Shown in pieces: positions 52,401-61,678 of a stretch of DNA of 64,000 bases. The notes below the pieces were generated by a model that was given only the letters and a program-made list of their open reading frames with translations, was not told the DNA's origin and searched no databases. This DNA comes from GCA-2733415 sp964276095 (GTDB lineage: Bacteria > Bacteroidota > Bacteroidia > Flavobacteriales > Flavobacteriaceae): the NCBI GenBank assembly GCA_964276095.1, contig CAXYDR010000001.1, positions 434,001 to 498,000 of the forward strand, written 5' to 3'. The number at the start of each line of letters is the position of its first letter. The first letter of the stretch is position 1. The position numbers and the translations under genes are program-made.

Positions 52401-54419
52401 ATGAAACAAATCAGTACATACATATTCCTTGCAATCCTTTTAATTGGATGTAAAGAAGAACAAAAAGAAGTTGTTAAAAATAGTTTTTTAGAGTCCAATA
52501 AAAACATTTTAGATTATCGCATTACTCCAAAAGATTCTTTAGATAAATCTGGCTTGATGTTTTCCGATCAAGGCGCTTGGTTTGCTTACGGACTTACAGA
52601 TTCAGATACACCGCTTACTGGTTTTTCAGGCCCTTTTCTTATGACTCAACAAAACGGAATTTGGAGTAGTATGAGTTTATCTAGACTGTTGTTAACTTCA
52701 GGAAATAATGATAATAATTTAATTGATCCTAAGAATGATTTAATACAACAAGTAAGTTTTCCGAGTCATTTGGAACAATCCTTTAAAAACAAAAACATTG
52801 AACTAAAGCAACAATTGGTGTTTTTATCTGGGCATACTGCGCTTCAAAAAATGATAATTACCAATGCTTCCGATAAGAGTATTCAAATTAATGCAAGTAT
52901 TCAAGGAGCTGTTAATGATATTGGGGTAACAATGTCCAATGAAGGGAACATTGTAAAATTAACTTCAACCAAGAGTAACGCTATTGGTTATATCCAAAGC
53001 CCTGATAATATTGAAAAAATTGATATTCTTGACAACAATAAATTCTACAGTATAAATTTTAAGAGTTTTGATTTAAAACCAAACGGGACAAAAGAAATAA
53101 TCATTTCTCAAAGTTTTATTTTTCCGGAGTATTCTTGGGAAGATGAAAAAGAGTTAATTTCTAGCATTAATTTTGATCAAGTTTTACAGAATAGAATTAA
53201 AGAAAAGGAAAACCAATTGGGCCAAGTTTTTAATCAACTTAATTCGAGATTTTCCGATTCTCCTTCAAAAATTGCCGCAGTAAAAAGTGTTTTGACATTA
53301 CAAAACAATTGGCGAATTCCAGCTGGAGAAATAAAAAAACAAGGACTTTTTCCTAGTTATCATTACAAATGGTTTAACGGATTTTGGGCTTGGGATAGTT
53401 GGAAACACGCAGTTGGATTGTCTTATTATGATACTACTATTGCAAAAGATCAAATGCGATTGATGTTTGATTTTCAAAAAGAAGATGGATTCATAACTGA
53501 TTGTGTGTTTAGAGATACAAGTATTGAAAAACATAATGAACGCGATACGAAGCCTCCTTTAGCAGCTTGGGCTGTAACTAAAATATATGAACAGGATAGT
53601 GATTTATCCTTTGTAAAGGAGCTATATCCAAAACTAGTGAAATACCATAATTTCTGGTATGCTAAAAGAGATCATGATCAAGATGGACTATGTGAATACG
53701 GTTCTACTGATGGTAGTTTGATTGCTGCTAAATGGGAAAGTGGAATGGATAATGCCATTCGGTTTGATAATTCAAAAATTTTAAAGAATAGTGAAGGAGC
53801 ATATTCATTAGATCAAGAAAGTGTAGATTTAAACGCCTATCTCTATGCAGAAAAATTGTATTTAGTAACTTTAGCAGAAGCTTTACAAAACTTAGAAGAT
53901 GTTACTAAATATAAACTGGAAGTTGAAGAGTTGAAAATTAGAATTCAATCGCAGTTTTATGATGCTCATGACGGTTGGTTTTATGATACGGATTTAAATG
54001 GAACTACTTTTATAAAAGGAGAAGGTAGTGAAGGATGGACTGCTCTTTGGGCAAACGCTGCTACACAAGAGCAAGCTGATGCTGTAAAAAATAGGATGAT
54101 GAATCCAGAAAAGTTCTTTACTAAAGTTCCTTTTCAAACTATGAGTGCAGATCATGAAAAATTTAACCCGTTAAAAGGATATTGGCGTGGACCAAATTGG
54201 TTGGATCAAGCTTATTTTGGGGTGAAAGGATTGCGTAATTATGGTTTTGATAAAGAAGCAGATAAAGCTACACAGCAAATTTTAAAAGGAGCTGAAGGAC
54301 TGTTAGAAAAAGGACCATCTATTAGGGAGAATTATCATCCTATTACGGGGAAAGGATTGAATGCTGAAAATTTCAGTTGGAGTGCTTCCCATATTTTAAT
54401 GTTATTAATTGAAGAATAA
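52401..54419 (+). CDS. GH63-type alpha-glucosidase-like lipoprotein (MGH/YgjK-like)
   Basis: Lipobox LIGC (Cys17) in the N-terminal signal. An N-terminal beta domain (about 45-260) is followed by an (alpha/alpha)6 barrel with FNGFWAWDSWKHAVGL, RDTKPPLAAWAV, EGWTALWANAAT and YWRGPNWLDQ. These match GH63 (processing glucosidase I, mannosylglycerate hydrolase, E. coli YgjK). YgjK is known to accommodate Glc(alpha1-2)Gal, which is the collagen disaccharide on hydroxylysine. That is the basis for proposing removal of glucose from Glc-Gal-Hyl. GH37/GH15 are alternatives. Third gene of the operon, spacing 3 bases each side. Confidence 0.8.
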   Translation: MKQISTYIFLAILLIGCKEEQKEVVKNSFLESNKNILDYRITPKDSLDKSGLMFSDQGAWFAYGLTDSDTPLTGFSGPFLMTQQNGIWSSMSLSRLLLTSGNNDNNLIDPKNDLIQQVSFPSHLEQSFKNKNIELKQQLVFLSGHTALQKMIITNASDKSIQINASIQGAVNDIGVTMSNEGNIVKLTSTKSNAIGYIQSPDNIEKIDILDNNKFYSINFKSFDLKPNGTKEIIISQSFIFPEYSWEDEKELISSINFDQVLQNRIKEKENQLGQVFNQLNSRFSDSPSKIAAVKSVLTLQNNWRIPAGEIKKQGLFPSYHYKWFNGFWAWDSWKHAVGLSYYDTTIAKDQMRLMFDFQKEDGFITDCVFRDTSIEKHNERDTKPPLAAWAVTKIYEQDSDLSFVKELYPKLVKYHNFWYAKRDHDQDGLCEYGSTDGSLIAAKWESGMDNAIRFDNSKILKNSEGAYSLDQESVDLNAYLYAEKLYLVTLAEALQNLEDVTKYKLEVEELKIRIQSQFYDAHDGWFYDTDLNGTTFIKGEGSEGWTALWANAATQEQADAVKNRMMNPEKFFTKVPFQTMSADHEKFNPLKGYWRGPNWLDQAYFGVKGLRNYGFDKEADKATQQILKGAEGLLEKGPSIRENYHPITGKGLNAENFSWSASHILMLLIEE

Positions 54420-54422
54420 ATA

Positions 54423-57400
54423 ATGAATTATTCAAACTTAAAAATATCAATTGTACAAGCTCAAGAAATTCTTTTTGAACTGTTCAATATAAAAGGAATT
54501 GCTTCTGAACTTCCTGGGGAAGTCGATTTTAATTTCAGAATTAAAATTGAAAATGAAGAAGGATATATTCTTAAAATCTCTCGTCCAGATGAAGATAGTA
54601 ATTATTTAGATTTTCAGCAAAACCTATTACAATATGTTGAAAATAAAGGGGAACATTTAATAGCACCAAAAGTTATAAAAGATAAGGAGGGAAACAGTAT
54701 TTCTGAAATTACTGACAGCTCAGGAAATAAACGTAATGTTCGTTTGTTATCATGGATTTCAGGAAGAGTTTGGAGTAGTGTAAATCCACAATTAGAACAA
54801 CTTCGTTTTAGTTTAGGGGAAGAATGTGGAAAATTAACGCAAGCACTACAAGGATTCACTCATCAGGAGGCAAGTAGAGAATTTGTTTGGGATGTAGCAC
54901 AATCACTTTGGACCAAGGAGCACATAAATCTTTTTACTGCAGAAGATAAAAAAACGATACTATTCTTCCAAGAATTATTTGAAAGCAATTTTGAGGAATA
55001 TTCTAAACTTCGGAAATCAGTGGTGCATAATGATGCTAATGATAATAATGTAATTGTCTCCACCGTATTAATCAATCCAAAAGTAAAAGCAGCAATCGAT
55101 TACGGTGATGCGATACACACTCAAGTAATCAATGATGTTGCTATAGCTGCGGCTTATGCTATTATGAATCATAATGATGTGTTAGAAGCTGCTTTGCCTA
55201 TTGTTAGCGGTTATCACTCCTCTTTTCAATTACAAGAAGAAGAGCTTGCTCATTTATACTCGGCAATAGCAATGCGATTGGTGATTTCGGTTACTAAATC
55301 GGCGATAAATAAAATTGAAGAACCCGATAATGAATACCTGCTAATAAGTGAGAAACCTGCTTGGGAAATTTTGAAGAAATGGCAGGGAATTAGTCCTGAT
55401 TTTGCTGAATATAGTTTCAGAGAATCTTGTGGTTATTCGGCTCATCCTAACCAGAGTAAATTCAATACTTGGGTAAATAAAAATAATTTTAAGTTAACTG
55501 AACTTTTTCCTTCAGTTAATAGAAACGATATTTATAATTTAGATTTAAGCGTATCAAGTAAATTTTTGGCATTTAATTCTGACTTTAATGATGGTGATTT
55601 TTTTCAATTTAAAATTGACCAACTTCAAAAAAAGCATCCTTCTAAACTAATTGCAGGAGGTTATTTAGAACCCAGATCAGTTTATACATCTAGTAATTAT
55701 GATAAAATAGGAAACAAAGGGAGTGAAAGTAGAACAATACATTTAGGAATAGATTTTTGGTTGTCGGAACAAACACCAGTCCATGCATTGCTTGATGGAG
55801 AAGTGGTAACTGCAGTAAATGATTCAGATGATAAAGCCTATGGAGGATTAATTATATTAAAGCATCAAGCAGAAAATTTTGAATTCTTCACTTTATATGG
55901 TCATTTATCAGTAGCCAGTGTGTTGGATAAAAAAGCTGGGGATGTAATCAAGAAAGGTGATTGCATAGGTTATTTAGGAAGCCCTAACGAAAACGGAAAT
56001 TGGATACCTCACTTGCATTTCCAAGTGTTGTTATCAATGTTAAATTTTAAGAATGATTTTCCTGGGGTGGCATATTACAATCAAATCAACATTTGGGAAA
56101 ATATATGCCCTGATCCAAATTTATTATTTAATTCAGAAGCACTTAATGGCGCTCAAACAGTATCTGATGACGATTTAATACGTTACCGAAAACAACATTT
56201 AGGTAAGGGTTTAAGTCTGCAATATAAAGTACCAATTAAAATGGTTCGTGGTGCTGGACAATATTTAATTGATCAATACGGAAGAAAATATTTAGACACT
56301 GTAAATAACGTTGCCCATGTAGGTCACGAGCATCCAGCAGTAGTAAAAGCTGGTCAAGAACAAATGGCGTTACTAAACACCAACTCTCGCTATTTGCATG
56401 AAAACATTAATGAACTAGCTAAAGAACTTATTGAAACATTACCTCCTGAATTAAATGTGTTGCATTTTGTGAATTCTGGTAGTGAAGCTAATGAATTAGC
56501 AATACGTATGGTGAAAGCAAATACTGGGGAGCGTGATATTATCGCTTCAGAAGTTGGTTACCATGGTAATGCAAATATGTGTATTGATATTAGTTCCTAT
56601 AAATTCGATGGAAAAGGAGGTAAGGGCGCTCCAGAACACACACACATATTTCCATTACCAGATTCCTTTAGAGGAAAGCATAGTGGTGAAAATTCAGGAA
56701 TGCAATATGCTAATGAAGTCCAAAATCAAATTGATGATATCCATGCTAAAGGTCGTGGAGTAGGGGCTTTTATTATAGAGCCAATTATAAGTTGCGGTGG
56801 ACAAATAGAATTGCCGAAAGGGTTTTTGGCGCAATCATATAAAGCGGTGCGAGCTGTTGGAGGATTGTGTATTTCTGATGAGGTACAAACAGGTTGCGGG
56901 CGTATGGGAAAAACCTTCTGGGGATTTCAGTTGCATGATGTAGTTCCAGATATTGTTACTATAGGAAAACCTATAGGGAATGGTCATCCAATTGCCGTTG
57001 TTGCTTGTACTCAAGAAGTGGCCGATAAATTTGCTAATGGTATGGAGTATTTTAACACGTTTGGCGGAAACCCTGTATCGTGTGCTATAGGAACTGAAGT
57101 ACTAAGAGTGGTAAAACGTGAAAACCTTCAGCAAAATGCTTTAGAAGTGGGTGAGTATTTAAAAACCGAATTGAGAGAGCTGTCTAAAGAGTTTCAAATT
57201 ATTGGGGATGTTCGCGGACAAGGTTTATTCCTTGGGATTGAATTGGTAGATGCTAATTTAAATCCACTTGCTGAACAAACCGATTATTTAGCAAACCGAA
57301 TGAAGGATCATGGTATTTTGATGAGTACGGATGGCCCTGATCATAATGTCTTAAAAATTAAACCGCCAATAGTATTTACTAAAGAAAATGCTGAGGAACT

Positions 57401-57452
57401 ACTCTTTTATCTACGAAAAATCTTTGCTGAAGATTTCATGAAAAGCTATTAA
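54423..57452 (+). CDS. Fused hydroxylysine-kinase-like / M23 / class III aminotransferase (AGXT2L-like)
   Basis: 1009 residues in three parts. About 1-335: aminoglycoside-phosphotransferase-fold kinase with VVHNDANDNN (His202, Asp204) and the metal-binding AIDYGDA; similar to hydroxylysine kinase (AGPHD1). About 430-560: LytM/M23 domain with HLGID (His440, Asp444), YGHLS and PHLHF (His530, His532), all zinc-site residues present. About 590-1009: class III PLP enzyme with VNSGSEANELA, SDEVQTGCGRMG and Lys849 in TIGKPIGNGHP, the pattern of phospho-lyases AGXT2L1/2. Kinase plus phospho-lyase would convert hydroxylysine to 2-aminoadipate semialdehyde. The peptidase-like insert is unexplained. No signal peptide, so cytoplasmic. 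Confidence 0.87.
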   Translation: MNYSNLKISIVQAQEILFELFNIKGIASELPGEVDFNFRIKIENEEGYILKISRPDEDSNYLDFQQNLLQYVENKGEHLIAPKVIKDKEGNSISEITDSSGNKRNVRLLSWISGRVWSSVNPQLEQLRFSLGEECGKLTQALQGFTHQEASREFVWDVAQSLWTKEHINLFTAEDKKTILFFQELFESNFEEYSKLRKSVVHNDANDNNVIVSTVLINPKVKAAIDYGDAIHTQVINDVAIAAAYAIMNHNDVLEAALPIVSGYHSSFQLQEEELAHLYSAIAMRLVISVTKSAINKIEEPDNEYLLISEKPAWEILKKWQGISPDFAEYSFRESCGYSAHPNQSKFNTWVNKNNFKLTELFPSVNRNDIYNLDLSVSSKFLAFNSDFNDGDFFQFKIDQLQKKHPSKLIAGGYLEPRSVYTSSNYDKIGNKGSESRTIHLGIDFWLSEQTPVHALLDGEVVTAVNDSDDKAYGGLIILKHQAENFEFFTLYGHLSVASVLDKKAGDVIKKGDCIGYLGSPNENGNWIPHLHFQVLLSMLNFKNDFPGVAYYNQINIWENICPDPNLLFNSEALNGAQTVSDDDLIRYRKQHLGKGLSLQYKVPIKMVRGAGQYLIDQYGRKYLDTVNNVAHVGHEHPAVVKAGQEQMALLNTNSRYLHENINELAKELIETLPPELNVLHFVNSGSEANELAIRMVKANTGERDIIASEVGYHGNANMCIDISSYKFDGKGGKGAPEHTHIFPLPDSFRGKHSGENSGMQYANEVQNQIDDIHAKGRGVGAFIIEPIISCGGQIELPKGFLAQSYKAVRAVGGLCISDEVQTGCGRMGKTFWGFQLHDVVPDIVTIGKPIGNGHPIAVVACTQEVADKFANGMEYFNTFGGNPVSCAIGTEVLRVVKRENLQQNALEVGEYLKTELRELSKEFQIIGDVRGQGLFLGIELVDANLNPLAEQTDYLANRMKDHGILMSTDGPDHNVLKIKPPIVFTKENAEELLFYLRKIFAEDFMKSY

Positions 57453-57456
57453 AACC

Positions 57457-60400
57457 ATGAAAAAACAATACTTAATTATAGGACTTTTCTGTATTTTTTA
57501 TAGTTGTACGAAAAAACCATTACAACCTGTTGCTAAACAAATAAATCATTTTAATCATCAAGTTTTTGAAGAGAACAAACTGCTTCCTAGAGCGACTTTT
57601 TTTGGGTTTGAAAAAAATGGGATTTCAGAAAAAGAAAATTCAAAACGCTTTTTAAGCTTAAATGGAGATTGGAAATTCAATTGGGTAAAAGACCCCAAAA
57701 AACGTCCGACTAGTTTTCAAAACATCGCTTTTAATGATAGTGATTGGACAACGATTCCAGTTCCTGCTAATTGGGAAGTAGAAGGATTTGGATATCCTAT
57801 TTATTTAGATGAACGTTATCCGTTTACTACCAAATGGCCAGACGCACCAACTGATTATAATCCGGTAGGAACCTATAGAAAAGAAATAGTCCTCAATAGA
57901 GAATTTTTATCTCAAGATATTGTCTTGCATTTTGCTGGAGCTAAATCTGCAATGTATGTGTACGTAAATGGTAATTATGTTGGTTATTCACAAGGGAGTA
58001 AAACTCCTGCAGAATTTAATATAACTAAGCACCTTCAAGAGGGGGAAAACCTTATTGCGTTACAAATGTTCCGTTGGAGTGATGCTAGTTATTTAGAAAG
58101 TCAGGATATGTTGCGTATGAGCGGTATAGAACGTGAAGTATATGTATATGCTCAACCCAAAGTTTTTGTTTCAGATCATCATGCAAATACAAATTTAGAT
58201 GATAGCTATTTGAATGGAATCTTTAAAGGAACTGTTACAATTAATAATAGCACTTCAAAAAAGGTTAAAAGAACTGTTTTAGTAGAAGTTCTTGATCAAG
58301 AAACATCTCTTTTTAAAACTTCAGAAATTATTACTATCCCTGCAAATACGACTACAGAAGTAATTTCTGATAAAATTATTGAACGGGTAAACCAATGGTC
58401 GGCAGAACTTCCTAATTTATACACATTAAACATTTCTTTAGAAGATGAAACCAATGCTAACAACAATCAATATATCCAAAAAACTATAGGTTTTAAATCG
58501 GTTGAAATTAAGAATAGTCAGGTATTGGTTAACGGTAAAGCTATTTACTTTAGAGGTGTTGATAGGCATGAAACAGATCCACATACAGGTCATGTTGTTT
58601 CTCGTGAATCTATGGAAAAGGATATCAGGCTAATGAAGCAAAATAATATAAATGCGGTACGTAGTTCACATTATCCTAACGATCCGTATTGGTTAGATTT
58701 ATGTGATAAATATGGTTTGTATGTAATTGATGAAGCAAATATTGAAAGCCATCCATTAGCTATAGATAAAGACACCCAAATAGGAAATGAGATGAGTTGG
58801 TTACCTGCCCATATGATGCGTACAAAACGTATGTATTATAGAGATAGAAATCATCCTTCAATATATTCTTGGTCTTTAGGTAACGAAGCTGGTGAAGGTG
58901 ATGTGTTCAGAGCAACTTATAAATGGTTAAAAGAAAATGACGAAAATAGAATTGTGCAATACGAACCTGCAGGGAAAGAAGACTACACGGATTTGTATTG
59001 TCCTATGTATCCAAAACCAGCATACTTAGTTAATCACGGAAAATCTAATTCAGATAAACCATCAATAATGATTGAATATGCTCATGCTATGGGGAATTCA
59101 GTAGGGAATTTACAAGAGTATTGGGATATTATAGAAACCTATCCTAATCTTCAAGGAGGTTTTATATGGGATTGGGTAGATCAAAGTTTAGAGTATACCA
59201 ATGAAAACGGAAAACCATACTTAGCTTACGGGCATGATTATCACCCTAATTTACCTACCGACGGAAATTTTTTAAATAATGGTTTGGTTGATCCATATAG
59301 GAATCCACACCCGCATTTGTCTGAAGTAAAAAAGGTGTATGAACCTGTACAATTTAACTATTTAGGAAATGGAATTATTGAAATTGAAAATAAGAATTTC
59401 TTTGCCGATCTATCTAATAAGTCATTAAAAGTAAAACTTTTGGTGGATGGTAAAACCACGGTGCTTGTTACTGATATTGATGTTGTAGTTCCAGCACAAG
59501 CAATAACTAAAATTAAAATAAAAGAGATTCCTGACATGTTCATTCCAGAAAGTGAATTTATTTTAGAAGTTAGCTTAGTACAAAAAGAAACTACTGAAAT
59601 GCTTCCAAAAGGACATGAAATTGCTTGGGATGAGTTTGTATTGCAAAAAGGAAATGCTGTTGATGATTCTTTATTAGTTAAAAATAATTTGATGATATCT
59701 ACTGATGAAGGAATCATTGAAATCAAAAACAATAATGTTCAGCTAAATATTCATCCTATAACGGGAGAAATTAGCTCTTGGGTCCATCAAGGAAAAGAAA
59801 TTACGAAGGCACCTTTACAGCCAAATTTTTGGAGACCACCAACAGACAACGATTTAGGGAACGGTATGAACAAATGGGCGAAAGTATGGCAAGATGCTAG
59901 TTATAATTATACAGCTGAATTAATTGAGCAACCTAAACAAGTAAATAATGGGGTGAGTTATAAAGTTGGGTACATATTACCTAATAATGAAGCAAATGTT
60001 AATGTGCAGTACACGTTAAGTGCTACTGGTGTTTTAAATGTAGTTTATAGTTTTACGCCAAATAAAAAAGACTTACCAAATATTCCAAGGTTGGGAATGT
60101 ATATGAGTTTGGATAAAAATTTCACTGATGTTTCTTGGTATGGAAAAGGACCACAAGAAAGTTATTGGGATAGAAAAACGGGAGTTAAAACAGGAATTTA
60201 TACAGGGAAAATAAATGACCAATTTCATAGCTATTCCAGACCTCAAGAAACTGGTAATAAAACAGAAGTTAGATGGATGAGTTTAAACTCAGATAAACTT
60301 AAATTAACTGCAAGTGGGAGCAAAAAATTCAGCGCTAGTGTATGGCCTTTTAATATGAAAGAATTAGATTTTAATACCGAAGATGCAGGAGAATCTGCTT

Positions 60401-60594
60401 CAGGGTTAGTTCCTGTAACCAAAAAGCACGGAGCAGATATTAAAATAGGAGAAACTATACAATGGAATATTGACATGATGCAAATGGGAGTAGGTGGAGA
60501 CACTTCTTGGGGACGTTTAGTACATCCTGAATATACTATTCCAGCAAATAAAACGTATGAATATTCATTTACTATTAAACCAGAAAGTAATTAA
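57457..60594 (+). CDS. GH2 beta-galactosidase, lipoprotein
   Basis: The protein has 1045 aa. Lipobox FYSC (Cys16). LacZ-type five-domain enzyme with sugar-binding (NGDWKFNWVKD), immunoglobulin-like and TIM-barrel domains, and a C-terminal small chain (GMYMSLDKNF, WYGKGPQESYWDRKTG). The acid/base is Glu477 (LGNEAGEG) and the nucleophile Glu540 (IEYAHAMGNS). GH2 enzymes cut terminal beta-galactose; in this operon the plausible substrate is galactosyl-hydroxylysine. Gap to the fused kinase gene is 4 bases. Confidence 0.92.
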   Translation: MKKQYLIIGLFCIFYSCTKKPLQPVAKQINHFNHQVFEENKLLPRATFFGFEKNGISEKENSKRFLSLNGDWKFNWVKDPKKRPTSFQNIAFNDSDWTTIPVPANWEVEGFGYPIYLDERYPFTTKWPDAPTDYNPVGTYRKEIVLNREFLSQDIVLHFAGAKSAMYVYVNGNYVGYSQGSKTPAEFNITKHLQEGENLIALQMFRWSDASYLESQDMLRMSGIEREVYVYAQPKVFVSDHHANTNLDDSYLNGIFKGTVTINNSTSKKVKRTVLVEVLDQETSLFKTSEIITIPANTTTEVISDKIIERVNQWSAELPNLYTLNISLEDETNANNNQYIQKTIGFKSVEIKNSQVLVNGKAIYFRGVDRHETDPHTGHVVSRESMEKDIRLMKQNNINAVRSSHYPNDPYWLDLCDKYGLYVIDEANIESHPLAIDKDTQIGNEMSWLPAHMMRTKRMYYRDRNHPSIYSWSLGNEAGEGDVFRATYKWLKENDENRIVQYEPAGKEDYTDLYCPMYPKPAYLVNHGKSNSDKPSIMIEYAHAMGNSVGNLQEYWDIIETYPNLQGGFIWDWVDQSLEYTNENGKPYLAYGHDYHPNLPTDGNFLNNGLVDPYRNPHPHLSEVKKVYEPVQFNYLGNGIIEIENKNFFADLSNKSLKVKLLVDGKTTVLVTDIDVVVPAQAITKIKIKEIPDMFIPESEFILEVSLVQKETTEMLPKGHEIAWDEFVLQKGNAVDDSLLVKNNLMISTDEGIIEIKNNNVQLNIHPITGEISSWVHQGKEITKAPLQPNFWRPPTDNDLGNGMNKWAKVWQDASYNYTAELIEQPKQVNNGVSYKVGYILPNNEANVNVQYTLSATGVLNVVYSFTPNKKDLPNIPRLGMYMSLDKNFTDVSWYGKGPQESYWDRKTGVKTGIYTGKINDQFHSYSRPQETGNKTEVRWMSLNSDKLKLTASGSKKFSASVWPFNMKELDFNTEDAGESASGLVPVTKKHGADIKIGETIQWNIDMMQMGVGGDTSWGRLVHPEYTIPANKTYEYSFTIKPESN

Positions 60595-60597
60595 GCT

Positions 60598-61029
60598 ATG
60601 AAAAAAACACTTTTAATTTGTTGTGTAGTGCTCGCGTTATTTTCTTGTAATACAAGTACAGAGCAAGAGAATAAAAGGGCCATTATTAAGGTAATGAAAG
60701 CTCAAGAAAAAGCATGGTTAAACCACGACTTAGAAGGTTTTATGAAAGGCTATTGGAAATCTGATTCTTTAAAGTTTTATGGCAATAGTGGCTTAACTTT
60801 TGGATGGAAAAAAACTTTAGCTAATTATAAAAAAGGCTACCCTACTAAAGTACATACAGGTATTTTAAATTTTAAAATTAATGATATTTCAAGGATAGAC
60901 CAATCCTCTTATTTTGTTATGGGAGAATATCATTTAGTAAGAACAGTGGGTAATGCAGATGGTGTATTTATGATTATCTTTAAATTGATTGACGGAAAAT
61001 GGAAAATTATAGCAGATACTTCGTGTTAA
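60598..61029 (+). CDS. NTF2-like (DUF4440) lipoprotein
   Basis: The protein has 143 aa. Lipobox LFSC (Cys17) followed by NTSTEQEN. The mature part is one NTF2/SnoaL-like fold (ENKRAIIKVMKAQEKAWLNHDLEGF, given in part; DGKWKIIADTS at the end). Function unknown; it may bind a small ligand. It starts 3 bases after the GH2 stop, so it is the last gene of the operon. No hairpin terminator is obvious after it. Confidence 0.85.
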   Translation: MKKTLLICCVVLALFSCNTSTEQENKRAIIKVMKAQEKAWLNHDLEGFMKGYWKSDSLKFYGNSGLTFGWKKTLANYKKGYPTKVHTGILNFKINDISRIDQSSYFVMGEYHLVRTVGNADGVFMIIFKLIDGKWKIIADTSC

Positions 61030-61072
61030 CTGAAACTCTTTATAAGTTTACACCTATTTAATTAATGTTTTT

Positions 61073-61537
61073 TTAAATGACTTTTCCTTGTCTTTTAGCT
61101 TCAGCATCTTTTCTTGAACCATACATCATTCCAATTACCATTCCAACACCAATTCCTATAGATAATCCAATGCTTGCACCTATGCTTGGGTTAATCGCAG
61201 TTCCAATTGATAAGCCTATTCCTGTTCCCAAACTCATCCCATAAATCATTCCTAATTCTGTATAATGTTTTTCAGTAGTGAATGAAAATTCACTTTTTAG
61301 AAATGTTTTAAATTCAGAAAGTTTCTGTTTATAGAATTTTTTTCTATTTTCAGTTGTTGTCTTTAAATTCAAGGAAGAAAGTTTGTCTTGTATTATTTGC
61401 GACTGATTCTCAGTTAAATCTTTATTATTTAAAGAGGATAATGTTCGGATAAAACAGTTAAAAACTTTTTTTTCAGTTTTTTTATCCGATTGAGATAGTA
61501 AAGAGTTTAATAATTCAATGGTCTTGTTTATGTTCAT
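61073..61537 (-). CDS. Glycine-zipper membrane protein of unknown function
   Basis: The protein has 154 aa. N-terminal two-thirds is helical and charged (LLSQSDKKTEKKVFNC). Residues ~92-145 form one or two glycine-rich hydrophobic helices (GMSLGTGIGLSIGTAI, SIGASIGLSIGIGVGMVIG) ending in a basic tail (SRKDAEAKRQG). Such zippers pack helices in membranes. No known family. Minus strand, at the end of a possible cassette, with attC-like element S9 upstream. Confidence 0.6.
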   Translation of the reverse strand: MNINKTIELLNSLLSQSDKKTEKKVFNCFIRTLSSLNNKDLTENQSQIIQDKLSSLNLKTTTENRKKFYKQKLSEFKTFLKSEFSFTTEKHYTELGMIYGMSLGTGIGLSIGTAINPSIGASIGLSIGIGVGMVIGMMYGSRKDAEAKRQGKVI

Positions 61538-61565
61538 ACTCTATAGGTCGTTGAAAAAAACATTT

Positions 61566-61678
61566 GTTACAACATATTAAGGCGTTTGATTTTAATTGTA
61601 CACAAAGTGTCGACGAATAGGACTTTAAATAGGCAATCTACAAGTAAATATACGCTTGCTTTTTAATTTATGTAAACG
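61566..61678 (-). repeat. attC-like palindromic element S9 (weak)
   Basis: Left end GTTACAACATATTAAGGCG, right end CGCTTGCTTTTTAATTTATG plus TAA. They pair through TTACA, ATTAA and GCG. The right end overlaps the stop of the next minus-strand gene. Less conserved than S4-S7. Confidence 0.4.

Noticed and set aside
59358..59732. 124-codon minus-strand reading frame
   Set aside because: Antisense shadow within the GH2 gene; serine/threonine/isoleucine-rich as expected for a shadow.
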